This document shows positions 1-8,748 of a stretch of DNA of 64,000 nucleotides, piece by piece (the first letter of the stretch is position 1; the number at the start of each line of letters is the position of its first letter). This stretch comes from an uncultured Lachnospiraceae bacterium. GTDB taxonomy: Bacteria; Bacillota; Clostridia; Lachnospirales; Lachnospiraceae. The notes under the pieces were generated by a model, which did not search any database, was not told where the DNA came from, and saw nothing but the letters and a program-made list of their open reading frames with translations. The translations under genes were made by a program, and so were the position numbers. The DNA lies in assembly GCA_910585895.1 (NCBI GenBank), contig CAJUHY010000008.1, positions 14,942 through 78,941 of the forward strand, read 5' to 3'.

Positions 1-866
1 ACAAGCGCCGTATCATTATAGCTCAGCACACTGAAATCTTCCGGCACACGATAGCCCATGAGTTCAAGTGCGCGCAGCACTCCTATGGCAGTGGGATCAT
101 TATAGGTAAAAAATGCTGTGGGCTTTGCTGCAGCGTCCTCTATCCCTTTGACATATGCCATCACTTTTTCCACGACATCATCTGCCAGCCTTTCTGTATT
201 CAGTAACACGGCCTCAACCTTCTGCCCGCAGTAAGCTGCATAATCAGAAAATACCTTCCTGCGCTGCTCAGGATAAGGCCGGCATAACGAATCCACCGTA
301 AGTTCCGGCCCCGCAAACATAATTTTGCGGTGCCCCTGCTGAATCAGATAATCTATGCCCTGCCGGATTCCCGCCTCATAGTCCGGCACTACGGAACAGA
401 ATTCCTCTGGATACGGAGAAGAATCTATAAAGATAATCTGCGTGGAACATTTACGCATAGCTGCAATTTCCTCTTCCCGAAACTGCCCGATTGCCAATAT
501 TCCATCCAATTCCCTGGGCACTGCACAGCGATATGTATCCGCCGCCCTGTCATACTGCATGATAAAAGTCTCCATCCCATTGGAAAAACAAGATTTCTCC
601 ACACTGCTTTTCAGATAGAGATAATACGGATTCCTCTCCGCTTCCTTTACAGTGACTTTCTCCACAATTCCTACTCTGATAAATTTCTGGCACATACTTT
701 TGCGATAAACAATCTGTCCATTGCTGTACCCGGTCTTTTCCACAGCTTCCAAAATGGCATTCCTCGTATCTTCTGTCACCTTTAATGTCGTATCCTGATT
801 CAATACCCGGGAAATCGTTGCTATGGAATAACCTGTAATTTCTGCCAGTTCCCTCAATGTTGCCAT
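1..866 (-). CDS. LacI/GalR-family transcriptional regulator, partial
   Basis: This is a DNA-binding sugar-responsive regulator whose C-terminal end lies beyond the left edge; about 288 residues are visible. The N-terminus (MATLRELAEITGYSIATIS, then RVLN) is the LacI-type helix-turn-helix plus hinge helix, followed by a periplasmic-binding-like effector domain. It is a close paralog of the regulator at 7549-8577: both share phrases such as ELDGILAIGQFREE and YLI.QGHRK. The start ATG is at 864-866. It lies downstream of the decayed GH30/GH43 gene and is separated from it by a terminator, so it probably has its own promoter. The ligand is unknown; galactose or a galacto-oligosaccharide is an inference from the neighbours. 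Confidence 0.9.
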   Translation of the reverse strand, partial: MATLRELAEITGYSIATISRVLNQDTTLKVTEDTRNAILEAVEKTGYSNGQIVYRKSMCQKFIRVGIVEKVTVKEAERNPYYLYLKSSVEKSCFSNGMETFIMQYDRAADTYRCAVPRELDGILAIGQFREEEIAAMRKCSTQIIFIDSSPYPEEFCSVVPDYEAGIRQGIDYLIQQGHRKIMFAGPELTVDSLCRPYPEQRRKVFSDYAAYCGQKVEAVLLNTERLADDVVEKVMAYVKGIEDAAAKPTAFFTYNDPTAIGVLRALELMGYRVPEDFSVLSYNDTAL

Positions 867-959
867 AGTCTATACCTGCCGTCCTAACTCATTCCATTTG
901 AAAATCTAATATAAAAAGCATAACACAGGTAAACCTCAAATACAATATCACATTCTCAA

Positions 960-993
960 AGAAACTGCCCGCCAGTATTTCACCAGCGGGCAG
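960..993 (-). terminator. Rho-independent terminator after the GH43 fragment
   Basis: Inverted repeat CTGCCCGC (965-972) and GCGGGCAG (986-993) with a 13-nt loop. On the minus strand it is followed by a T-rich TTTCTTT. It sits about 30 nt after the stop codon at 1023 and ahead of the regulator starting at 866. Confidence 0.75.
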
Positions 994-1022
994 CTTCATC
1001 CTCCCTGCTGCAAATGCAGCAA

Positions 1023-4004
1023 TTACTTATTAATTTTAATCTTTATCTTTGCTTTCTTACCAGTTCCATCCGTCGCTTTTGCGGTAATGGTAACTGTTTT
1101 TCCCTTGCCGGCTTTCTTTGCGCTCACCACTCCTTTGCTGTTTACCGTTGCATATTTCTTGTTGGAAGACGACCACGCCAATACCTTATTGGCTTTCTTT
1201 CCAGTTGTCTTCACGGTTGCTTTTACCGTCACTTTTTTGCCGGGCCTTACTGACCTGCTCCTACATTTAAGCGTAATTTTCCTGACGGCATGTTTTACGA
1301 TTTTAATCTTTACTTTACCGCTTACCCCGCTTCCATCCTGTGCCTTGGCAGTAATTGTAACATTTTTGCCTGTCCCGGCTTTTTTGGTGGTTACAACGCC
1401 CCTGGAATTTACCGTGGCAAATTTCTTATTGGAAGACGACCACGCTAATTTCTTATTTGCTGTTTTTCCGGCAACTTTCACGGTCGGTTTTACCGTTGCC
1501 TTCTTTCCGGCAGCAATCCCTTTTGTTCCACTGCTTAACGTAATCTTCGTCACCGCATCGGTCACTGTGACCACGCAAGTCCCTTTCACCCCGGAGCCAT
1601 CCATAGCGGTTGCTGTGATAGTTGCCGTCCCGGCTTTCTTTCCGGTTATTACTCCCCTAGAAGAATCTACTTCTGCAGTACCCGGATGAGAGGAACTCCA
1701 TTTTACTGCCTTGTTATTGGCAGCTGCCGGCAGAACCGCCGCATTCAGGGCAACCTGTCTGCCAACCAGAACCTTATTAGAACCGGTAATTGTAATTTTT
1801 TCTACCAAGCCAACAGATGGTTTTTCTTCCGGCGCTTTACTCTTTAAAGCTTCATAAGCTGCCCTCAGGGTCTCTATGGTCTCTATTGCCTGCTGCTCTG
1901 TCAAGTTTTCAGTCTCCTGCAAATCTTTGACAGCCTGATAAGCGGCTGCATATGTCTTCCAGATATCTGTTGCATACTGATTCTGGCTGTCGGGATTGAC
2001 CGCATATTCATCCAGCGCTCCAGCAAGCAGAGACTTCAAGGCAACCAGCCCATCTGCTGCTCTCCGCAACGTTTCAGCTGCAGCATCCACAACCTCCTGG
2101 TCTTCACCAGGCGTTTCCAGCAATGCTTTCGCTGCTTCCATCGCCTCCTCATATATTTTCCAGGATACAGCGGTATAATCTGAAGCTTCTCTGTTCTTTG
2201 CCTCCTCCTGGCTCACTAACTGCTGCAATTCGGTGACATCTGGCTCTTTCGTCTTTAAACCCTCGAATGCCGCTTTCAATTCAGCTATTACTGTATCCAT
2301 CTGGGTTTCGGTAAATTTTCCTGCCTTCTTCAAATCTTCTGCCGCTTTCAATGCCGCATCATACGCCTGCAGACTTTCCAGTGTGTAATCCTCACGGTCT
2401 CCGGAAATGGTTCCATAAGCCTCAAGAGCTTCTTCTAATGCTTCCGCGAGCGTCTTTAGCCTCTGCACAGCGCTTTCCAAAGCATGGGTCGCATTATCTA
2501 CTGTAATCTGGAATTTACCAGGATTAGCCAACAAAGCTTTTGCTCCTGCCAATGCTTTCTGGTAATCGCTCCAAGACTTGCTGGTATAATCAGCCTCATT
2601 TCTGTCGACTGCTTCTGCCGCCTCGATTGCTGCCTGCAGTTTCGTCGTATCTGCCTCTGCTGACATATCCCAGACCTCTTCCAATTTCCAGTCGTCTTTC
2701 CTCTTCAAGACAGCCTTCCCATCATCTTCCTGGAACTCCATAGGAAGCCATACATATCTGGATTCGCTCAAATCTCCCGCATTCCAGCGGTCGCCCATGT
2801 AAATGTAATAACCCTTTTGAGGATTTACCGGAATTACACAGGTACTTTGGGTATCATATGTTGTTTCGCTTCCCCAGTCAGGGCAGGGGTCTCCCATCGG
2901 TTTCCATTCGCCAAAAATGTCGTCTGCCATCCAGCACTCTGCCGGATTGGGACTCCATCCGCTGCAGCCGGAATTGATGATATAATATTTCCCATTGTAT
3001 TTAAACGGCGCAGGCGCTTCTCTGGAATATCCAAACGCCCTTATGAAATCCACTCCCGATTCTCCGTTCTCTCTGTCTCCGGCGATATTGGTATATTCTT
3101 CATTGAGCTTGGAGATATATGTAGTCTCATTTCCTTCAGAGGAATAAATCACATAGGCAGTCCCATCATCGTCTTTAAACAGATTCATGTCGCGGACCGA
3201 ACCTCTGTTGTCATATCCGTCATAACCAAAATTATCTCCCGTATGATTCAATTTGTAGCTGCCAAGCAATTTGAAAGGTCCTGTTGGACTGTCACCAATG
3301 GCAACCCCTGCTTTGGCCTTGCCGTAATCCGCATCCGGATTGGTGCGGGTGCGTCCGTCTGCATGGAACCAGATCACATATTTTCCAGTCTTGTCATTGT
3401 AAAGCATCTTCGGGCGTTCCATGACGCAGTTATTCCTGTCTAAATCTTCAAACACATCTTCCTGCTCTTGCCGGTCAAGTTCTCCATACAGTTTCTTAAA
3501 ATAATTATCTGCTTCAAACTCCTCCATGGACTCCATGGTCTTTAGTATAACTCCCTCGTCCTGCCAATTATACAAATCCTCAGAGCTGTACATGTGGATA
3601 CCGCCGCAGGGACGATAATCGTAGGTCTTATCTTCACCTATCCAATACCATTTTGTCACACCATCTACCGTGAACTGCTGAATCTGCCCGCCATGCGCCT
3701 GAATCAGCTTGCCTTGCGTATCATACAAGGGCGCCCCTTGCGTCCCGCTGATAGAATCGTAGGTGGTAATCTGCGGCTCTGTATGCTTTACTGCACGGAC
3801 TTTGATATAATTGAGCACCGGATCATCGTCTCCGCTCTTTCTTCTTGGGTTCTTTACCTGTACATTGAGTTCGCCGTCTTTGACCTGGGTAGTAAAAGTC
3901 CTGCTGACCCATTCGTTTTTGCCGAATGACAAATCCGTGGCATAAGTCCTGCCCTCTAAGAGAATGTTGACATTCTTATCCCCCCCAGGGCTGCTTAAAA
4001 GCAA
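1023..4004 (-). CDS. GH43 (exo-beta-1,3-galactanase-like) fragment with FIVAR and Big_2 repeats
   Basis: This is the C-terminal piece of the broken galactanase locus, 993 codons open. After about 60 residues of a binding domain it carries a GH43 five-bladed propeller (roughly residues 75-450). Landmarks are IQAHGGQIQ, WYWIGEDKTYDYRP, ERPKMLYND, VRDMNLFKDDDGTAYVIY and SREAPAPFKY, the pattern of the GH43_24 exo-beta-1,3-galactanase group. Four FIVAR-type helical repeats follow (about 450-735), then three Big_2 Ig-like domains (about 745-993) with the WSSSNKK..ATV.S.GVV signature. The apparent start lies inside the second binding domain because of the frame change at 3980-3986. There is no signal peptide of its own, so on its own it would not be exported. 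Whether it is translated is doubtful. Confidence 0.7.
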   Translation of the reverse strand: MLLSSPGGDKNVNILLEGRTYATDLSFGKNEWVSRTFTTQVKDGELNVQVKNPRRKSGDDDPVLNYIKVRAVKHTEPQITTYDSISGTQGAPLYDTQGKLIQAHGGQIQQFTVDGVTKWYWIGEDKTYDYRPCGGIHMYSSEDLYNWQDEGVILKTMESMEEFEADNYFKKLYGELDRQEQEDVFEDLDRNNCVMERPKMLYNDKTGKYVIWFHADGRTRTNPDADYGKAKAGVAIGDSPTGPFKLLGSYKLNHTGDNFGYDGYDNRGSVRDMNLFKDDDGTAYVIYSSEGNETTYISKLNEEYTNIAGDRENGESGVDFIRAFGYSREAPAPFKYNGKYYIINSGCSGWSPNPAECWMADDIFGEWKPMGDPCPDWGSETTYDTQSTCVIPVNPQKGYYIYMGDRWNAGDLSESRYVWLPMEFQEDDGKAVLKRKDDWKLEEVWDMSAEADTTKLQAAIEAAEAVDRNEADYTSKSWSDYQKALAGAKALLANPGKFQITVDNATHALESAVQRLKTLAEALEEALEAYGTISGDREDYTLESLQAYDAALKAAEDLKKAGKFTETQMDTVIAELKAAFEGLKTKEPDVTELQQLVSQEEAKNREASDYTAVSWKIYEEAMEAAKALLETPGEDQEVVDAAAETLRRAADGLVALKSLLAGALDEYAVNPDSQNQYATDIWKTYAAAYQAVKDLQETENLTEQQAIETIETLRAAYEALKSKAPEEKPSVGLVEKITITGSNKVLVGRQVALNAAVLPAAANNKAVKWSSSHPGTAEVDSSRGVITGKKAGTATITATAMDGSGVKGTCVVTVTDAVTKITLSSGTKGIAAGKKATVKPTVKVAGKTANKKLAWSSSNKKFATVNSRGVVTTKKAGTGKNVTITAKAQDGSGVSGKVKIKIVKHAVRKITLKCRSRSVRPGKKVTVKATVKTTGKKANKVLAWSSSNKKYATVNSKGVVSAKKAGKGKTVTITAKATDGTGKKAKIKIKINK

Positions 4005-4887
4005 CCGTAACTTCTAAGGTATCGCTTTCCACACCTTCTATTCCACTGAAGTCCGGGACTGCAAACGTATATCCCAATGTACTCTTATCCTTATCAAATG
4101 CTGCCTCTGTTCCCATGTAAATAAAACTGTTGCCAATGTCCACGGCAGCGCCGTCACCGTAAGTTTTTGCCTGAGAATACTCCGTATCTGCATCACGCCC
4201 CCAGATATAGCCAGTCATAGCGTCCTCACCTAATGGCTGGTCCACCGCAGATTGGAGAAGCCCCAGACGTTCACTCTCCTTATTGGGAATCCTGTAGGGG
4301 TCAGGCGTCCCGCAGTTTGCTGTGTAAAGCACATAATCATTCGCTTCCAATGTCTGTGCATTTAAAACAACCTCGATTTTCCCAAGCGCTGCTATTTTAT
4401 TCTCAATTTCTGTTGCCGCTGCATCCACAGCCGCCTGCGTGGCAGTCTCCAGATACATAAGCTTATGACCATCTGCCGCCGCTTTCTTTAACGCTGCCAA
4501 TTCCTGAGGTTTACTCATATATTTACTCTCATCTATCGCATTAAATTTCTTTAATGCCGCCTTTAAGCTGTCAAGATTCAGAACCTCTGCAAATTTCAGG
4601 AACGAAAGCAAAGCATCCTGGTCGCTCTTTGCTGCCCTGACACTGAGCATGACATCTGTGTCTTCACTGCAGGAAAATGCAAAAGTATCTGTGTTCCATG
4701 CATTGCCATTTTTATTGTAGGTATTGGTAATTCCAAGCTCTGTTTCTTCTCCCTCGCCCTGTTTTATGGAAACTTTCATTTCCCGGGAACTATTCCAGTC
4801 TGTCCACCACTCCCGCATGGTCATTATAATCTTCCACATATCCCCAAGAATTTCCGTCCAGACCATATTTCTGGTCAGCTTTTTCAT
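3976..4887 (-). CDS. Middle fragment of the broken galactanase gene (carbohydrate-binding domains)
   Basis: This 303-codon open stretch is the middle of the decayed locus. The segment REWWTDWNSSREMKV matches the HEWWSGDRNTKIVV part of the galactose-binding-like domain in the paralog at 44099-50179. A FIVAR helical repeat follows (about residues 100-170), then the start of a second beta-sandwich domain that continues in the next fragment. The first dozen or so codons are out of frame with the ancestral protein, so the ATG is accidental. It ends at TAA just after the seven-G run. It is probably not an independent gene. Confidence 0.45.
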   Translation of the reverse strand: MKKLTRNMVWTEILGDMWKIIMTMREWWTDWNSSREMKVSIKQGEGEETELGITNTYNKNGNAWNTDTFAFSCSEDTDVMLSVRAAKSDQDALLSFLKFAEVLNLDSLKAALKKFNAIDESKYMSKPQELAALKKAAADGHKLMYLETATQAAVDAAATEIENKIAALGKIEVVLNAQTLEANDYVLYTANCGTPDPYRIPNKESERLGLLQSAVDQPLGEDAMTGYIWGRDADTEYSQAKTYGDGAAVDIGNSFIYMGTEAAFDKDKSTLGYTFAVPDFSGIEGVESDTLEVTVAFKQPWGG

Positions 4888-5062
4888 TCAGCAGGTGGTC
4901 ATACTTCTGCAATTCTGCTGATTCAGGAGAGTTACAGTCAATGAAGTATACCACCGTGGATTTCGCTTCTACTATGTTGACTACAATGGAGGCTTTCTGG
5001 GATATTCCAGATACGCTGCCCGCTACCGTAACTGTTTTGGTGAAATCAATATCCTCCGTATT

Positions 5063-7261
5063 TCAGGAAACGTTTCTCTCTTCTGTAGTCTCACCAATTT
5101 TGACTGTCACTGTCTCCGGCAGGATGGGCGCTACTCCTGCTACTGTATTAACCGGCTCACAGGACTGCACTTCTGCCAGATTATAATTGCCACTGATAAT
5201 CCGTGCATAATTTATTTCCAACAGCTTGTTTTTCTGCGTAAGCGTTACCGTATGTGCGCCTTTTGCAAGTTTTCCCGTATCAAACAGCAGCGCATTTGTA
5301 TCTTTGCCAGTTCCCGCAAGGGACACTTCCTGTACATTCCCTCCATCCACAGATATTTCCGCGGTATCACATTCGTCACCCTTCGTCCCATAAATCAGCG
5401 CACGTTCCCCTTCAAATGTGAAGGTTGCCGCTGCCGCGCTCTCTGTTGTATATTTTCCATCACAATCACCGGATTCTCTCCATTTTCCTGTATAGGCAAA
5501 CTTGTTGGTGGCAGAAGCCCACTCTGCTCCTTTTACCACATCGGCATCCACTGTTTGTACAGAACTGCTCATGTCACAGACGTCTTTTCCTGCTTCCGCC
5601 TTCATTACATAAGTAGTTACAGAATTTTTCGGAAGGTCCACATCCAACACGTGGTCGCTGACGTCCTGCGGATATGCCATCTTCTGACAATTTTCCCGGT
5701 CAGAAGTTCGATAAATTTCCGCCGTCTTTATACCTGTAAATTTGCCCAGGTCTACGGTAGCGCTTCTTGCATTGCCAAAATTCTGTGCTACAATTACCAG
5801 TTCTGAACCGTCGGGAGCGATTGCTGCGCACATATTGCCATCTTCCACGTCAATCATCGTATACCCCTGCTTGAGGAACCTGCTGTACTGCATCATCGTA
5901 TAAAACTGTTTTGTTACCGCCCAGTATCCCTCTTTATAATTGGCATCATCCGTAGTGACAAAGGTATGGTAACCTTCAACCGGTTTGCCGTCCTTCTCAA
6001 ACGTAGCATGGATTAATCCCCAGTTCTCATTCGTCTGAATACATTCATATTCACTATCCGCCAACAACCAGGCTATCCATGCTGTAGGCTGCATATATTT
6101 GAGGTCTGCCATGATTCCCTCGCTCTGGCTTTGGGCATTGACAGCGTCCATCGAATTATGATTGTGTCCTCCTCCGCCTTTTGTCACTTCCGACATCCAC
6201 AGGTCCTTATCATTGGACTGGGCAATCCGGCGCAGTTCTTTCCTCTGACTATCATTTCCGCTGTATGTATGGGTGCCGATTGTGGTCATATTCTCTTTTA
6301 CATCGTCTGCCAGGCGCTTATAAGACCTGATTGCCGTGCCCAAATCCGTTTCATCCGTTCCGGTAATCTGAATACTGTCCAGCCCCTCTGTATCCAGCGC
6401 TTTTTTCATCTCCTGATATGCCTTGGACTGCAATTCCCCGGTATTGAAGATACAGCCCTCCTGCTTAGCGCTGCCATTCTTCCAATAACTTGTATCCGGT
6501 TCATTTAATGGCTCAATATAATCAACTTTTGTACCGTATTTCTGCGTCAAATCCTTATTAATCCACTTTGCCGCCCGGGCAAGGTATGTGGCAAAAGCTC
6601 CATACTGGTCATCTCTTAAGTTATTTAAATCATTCTCATTTCCGCCGGTTGAACTTCCTGATTTCGTCATATAGTAGGGCGGGGAATTGGAAAAGACCTC
6701 GTTGATGATGTCATTTTGGGCGCCATATTGCTCTGCTGTTTTCTTCCTCCAGCTGTTGGCTGCCTCCAACATCCACAGCTGTCCGGCATCTGCCATCTGT
6801 TCCGTTGTCTTAGCCATAAATGCAGTTTCATTGTATGTGCCGGTTCCGTCTCTTTTGCCCGTCATATCTTCGGTCCATCCAGGAACCACGCCCTCGCATC
6901 GCCTGATACTGGTGTCTTCCTTATCACCGCCCCCCACATTATAGCGGACAATATTCAAATTCAAATATTCCGGCGAAAATGCCAATTCTGCAATCTCTTC
7001 CCGGTCCGGCCTGCCATTCTTATTGTAATCGCTGTCACCCCAGGAACCAATGATATTTCCCCACCAGCATAAGGATGTTCCCCAGCCTTTCAGTGTCTGA
7101 TAACGAATTTCCGGGCTGACGGAAATTTCCCCTACAGACGGTGCTGTAGTCATCCTCTCCTGTGCTGCCCACAGGGGCGTGGCAGGAACCATTACAGCTA
7201 CGCTCATAACCCCTGCCAGGATTCTGGTAAAAGTTTTTCGCAGTTTACGTTTCCTCTTCAT
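5063..7261 (-). CDS. GH30 family secreted glycosidase fragment (endo-beta-1,6-galactanase-like)
   Basis: This is the N-terminal piece of the broken locus, 732 residues. The start ATG at 7261 is chosen because GGGAGGAG lies just upstream; an earlier in-frame ATG at 7294 lacks one. A lysine-rich N-terminus and hydrophobic core ending near PATPLWAA form a signal peptide. The GH30 (beta/alpha)8 barrel spans about 45-560, with LKGWGTSLCWWGN, VRYNVGGGD, the acid/base Glu254 in PLNEPDTSYW and the nucleophile Glu358 in DLWMSEVTKG. GWGTSLCWW and the N-E-P pattern fit the GH30_5 endo-beta-1,6-galactanases. A beta-sandwich, probably carbohydrate-binding, follows at about 580-700. The reading stops at TGA (5063) inside an Ig-like region. 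The catalytic domain is complete, so an active truncated enzyme remains possible. Confidence 0.75.
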   Translation of the reverse strand: MKRKRKLRKTFTRILAGVMSVAVMVPATPLWAAQERMTTAPSVGEISVSPEIRYQTLKGWGTSLCWWGNIIGSWGDSDYNKNGRPDREEIAELAFSPEYLNLNIVRYNVGGGDKEDTSIRRCEGVVPGWTEDMTGKRDGTGTYNETAFMAKTTEQMADAGQLWMLEAANSWRKKTAEQYGAQNDIINEVFSNSPPYYMTKSGSSTGGNENDLNNLRDDQYGAFATYLARAAKWINKDLTQKYGTKVDYIEPLNEPDTSYWKNGSAKQEGCIFNTGELQSKAYQEMKKALDTEGLDSIQITGTDETDLGTAIRSYKRLADDVKENMTTIGTHTYSGNDSQRKELRRIAQSNDKDLWMSEVTKGGGGHNHNSMDAVNAQSQSEGIMADLKYMQPTAWIAWLLADSEYECIQTNENWGLIHATFEKDGKPVEGYHTFVTTDDANYKEGYWAVTKQFYTMMQYSRFLKQGYTMIDVEDGNMCAAIAPDGSELVIVAQNFGNARSATVDLGKFTGIKTAEIYRTSDRENCQKMAYPQDVSDHVLDVDLPKNSVTTYVMKAEAGKDVCDMSSSVQTVDADVVKGAEWASATNKFAYTGKWRESGDCDGKYTTESAAAATFTFEGERALIYGTKGDECDTAEISVDGGNVQEVSLAGTGKDTNALLFDTGKLAKGAHTVTLTQKNKLLEINYARIISGNYNLAEVQSCEPVNTVAGVAPILPETVTVKIGETTEERNVS

Positions 7262-7354
7262 ATCGTCTCCTCCCTCTTCCTTAGGATTACCCATAAATTT
7301 TGATATTCTCTGTTCTAACTTATCCCACCGCTTAACGTTATTTGGTATATACTT

Positions 7355-7409
7355 ATTTTACTCGTGTTTACTTAATATTTCAAGTCATTTTAGTAAAATT
7401 TTTAGTAAA
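7355..7409 (-). promoter_or_regulatory. Promoter with GalR-type operator elements for the GH30 gene
   Basis: On the minus strand a -35 TTGAAA (7378-7383), a 17-nt spacer and a -10 TAAAAT (7355-7360) form a sigma-A promoter. TTTAGTAAA at 7389-7397, a one-mismatch copy TTTACTTAA at 7367-7375 (centres 22 bp apart) and a further TTTAGTAAA at 7401-7409 surround the -35. The layout is the same as at 50245-50286. Binding by a LacI/GalR-type repressor is inferred. Confidence 0.65.
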
Positions 7410-7437
7410 AAGACGTTTTTCAGTAATAATATATAAA

Positions 7438-7470
7438 AATAAGGCCTCAAACCTTACAGTTTAAAGCCCT
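7438..7470 (-). terminator. Terminator after the regulator at 7549-8577
   Basis: A 12-bp stem with G-U pairs is formed by the segments 7441-7452 and 7459-7470 around a 6-nt loop. On the minus strand it is followed by TTATTTTTAT. It separates the regulator gene from the GH30 promoter. Confidence 0.65.
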
Positions 7471-7548
7471 ATCTTTGTAATATCTTTGTGCATTTTAACA
7501 AATCATTCCTACACTCGTCTTTGTGATTTTACTTTTTACTTAGCAAGA

Positions 7549-8577
7549 TTATACTGACCGCACGCTCTCCCGTACTACCAGGGTGGCAGGTACAGAAATC
7601 CGCAGGGGAATTTCCCCCTCCCCGGTCGCCATCCTTTCCATCAGCCAAACGGCATGTTTTACCATTTCTTCAATGTTGATATGAATTCCTGAAAGCTTGG
7701 GCTGCATCATTGTTGCAAGCGCCGTATCATTGTAACTCAGGATACTGAAATCGTCCGGCACCTGATAGCCCATAATCTGCAATGCACGAAATACCCCCAG
7801 AGCTGTTGTCTCATTATATGTAAAAAACGCAGTAGGTCTTTCCCCTGATTCCTGAAAATCTTTTACATACTGCATAATCTGTTCTGCCACGTCATCCCCC
7901 TGCCACTCCGTATCCAGCAGGATTCCTTCCGCTTCTTTTCCCTGCCGCTTCATATAATCCGCAAAAAACTTCCGCCGCAGTTCCGGGGCCTGCTGACAGG
8001 TAGAATCTGTAGAAAATTCCGGTCCTACAAATACAATCTTGCGGTGTCCCTGCGCAATCAAATAATCCACACCCTGACGAATGCCAACCTCATAATCCGG
8101 CATTACGGAACAATACTTCTCCGGAAACGGAGCGGATTCAAGAAATACAATTCGTGATGTACATTTCTCTATCGCCACAATCTGCTCCTCACGAAACTGT
8201 CCGATTGCCAGTATTCCATCTAACTCCCTTGACGCTGCACTGCGGTAGATTCCTTCATTCTCATCATACTGCATGACAAAGGTCTCCATTCCATTGGCAA
8301 AACAGCACTGCTCAACATTGTTCTTCACATAAAGGTAATACGGATCCTTTTCCGATTCCTGTGTCGTCACCATTTCCACAATTCCAAGTTTTAAATGCAC
8401 CCCGGAACCGTTCTTCTTATTTACATGCTTACTGGGATAATCCGCTTTCCCTGCTGCCTCCAGAATCATGCTTCGGGTATTCTCTGTCACCTTCAAAGTC
8501 TCATCACCGTTCAAAACTCTGGAAATTGTGGCAATGGAATATCCCGTGATTTCTGATAGTTCTCTTAATGTTGCCAT
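7549..8577 (-). CDS. LacI/GalR-family transcriptional regulator
   Basis: A 342-residue regulator of normal family length. Residues 1-60 are the LacI helix-turn-helix and hinge (MATLRELSEITGYSIATIS); the rest is a two-lobe sugar-binding domain with ILSYNDTALATMMQP near the C-terminus. GGAG lies 7 nt before the ATG. It sits directly upstream of the GH30 gene, in the same orientation but behind a terminator, and is a close paralog of the partial regulator at 1-866. Its own upstream region (8655-8672) has two TTTACT half-sites in direct repeat, which may be used for autoregulation. The likely role is control of the adjacent galactanase gene through TTTA(C/G)TAAA sites; the sugar ligand cannot be read from sequence. 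Confidence 0.9.
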   Translation of the reverse strand: MATLRELSEITGYSIATISRVLNGDETLKVTENTRSMILEAAGKADYPSKHVNKKNGSGVHLKLGIVEMVTTQESEKDPYYLYVKNNVEQCCFANGMETFVMQYDENEGIYRSAASRELDGILAIGQFREEQIVAIEKCTSRIVFLESAPFPEKYCSVMPDYEVGIRQGVDYLIAQGHRKIVFVGPEFSTDSTCQQAPELRRKFFADYMKRQGKEAEGILLDTEWQGDDVAEQIMQYVKDFQESGERPTAFFTYNETTALGVFRALQIMGYQVPDDFSILSYNDTALATMMQPKLSGIHINIEEMVKHAVWLMERMATGEGEIPLRISVPATLVVRESVRSV

Positions 8578-8748
8578 GTCTTTTCTCCACTGTTTTTTCT
8601 TTTATTTTCGTACATATAAAAATCCTATCACAGTATTTGCATTTATACAATGTCTTTTTACTTTTGTTTACTGCTCTGTTCACCTTCTTATCTATACTTA
8701 TTTCCCCTGTGTGTTTCTCTATTATAGATTATCTGCTTCACAAACTGC

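Larger units (their letters stand above)
1023..7261 (-). pseudogene. Decayed secreted GH30-GH43 galactanase-like gene (whole locus)
   Basis: Read as one locus, this encoded a secreted enzyme of about 2,000 residues, in order: signal peptide, GH30, Ig-like segment, galactose-binding-like domain, FIVAR, second binding domain, GH43, FIVAR repeats and three Big_2 domains. Three lesions break it. (1) An in-frame TGA at 5063-5065 interrupts a reading that continues in the same frame with NTEDIDFTKTV; a single base change from TGG (Trp) would explain it. (2) A frame change, probably with a small deletion, lies between about 4890 and 4790. (3) A frame change falls in a run of seven G (minus strand, 3980-3986), where six G would restore the frame. 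The intact paralog at 44099-50179 has the same GH30-then-GH43 order. Pseudogenisation is the simplest reading; a sequencing error is possible for the G run but would not remove the other two lesions. Confidence 0.75.

Noticed and set aside
1087..1689. Long open frame on the plus strand opposite the Big_2 repeats
   Set aside because: It mirrors a repetitive coding region on the other strand, has no convincing ribosome site, and its product is a low-complexity hydrophobic string.
3976..4004. Programmed ribosomal frameshift at the G run
   Set aside because: No slippery heptamer of the usual kind plus pseudoknot was seen, and the upstream part of the gene is already interrupted.
5063..5065. TGA read as Trp or selenocysteine (recoding)
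   Set aside because: Other genes in the window end in TGA, no SECIS-like stem was seen, and two further lesions follow in the same locus, so decay is simpler.
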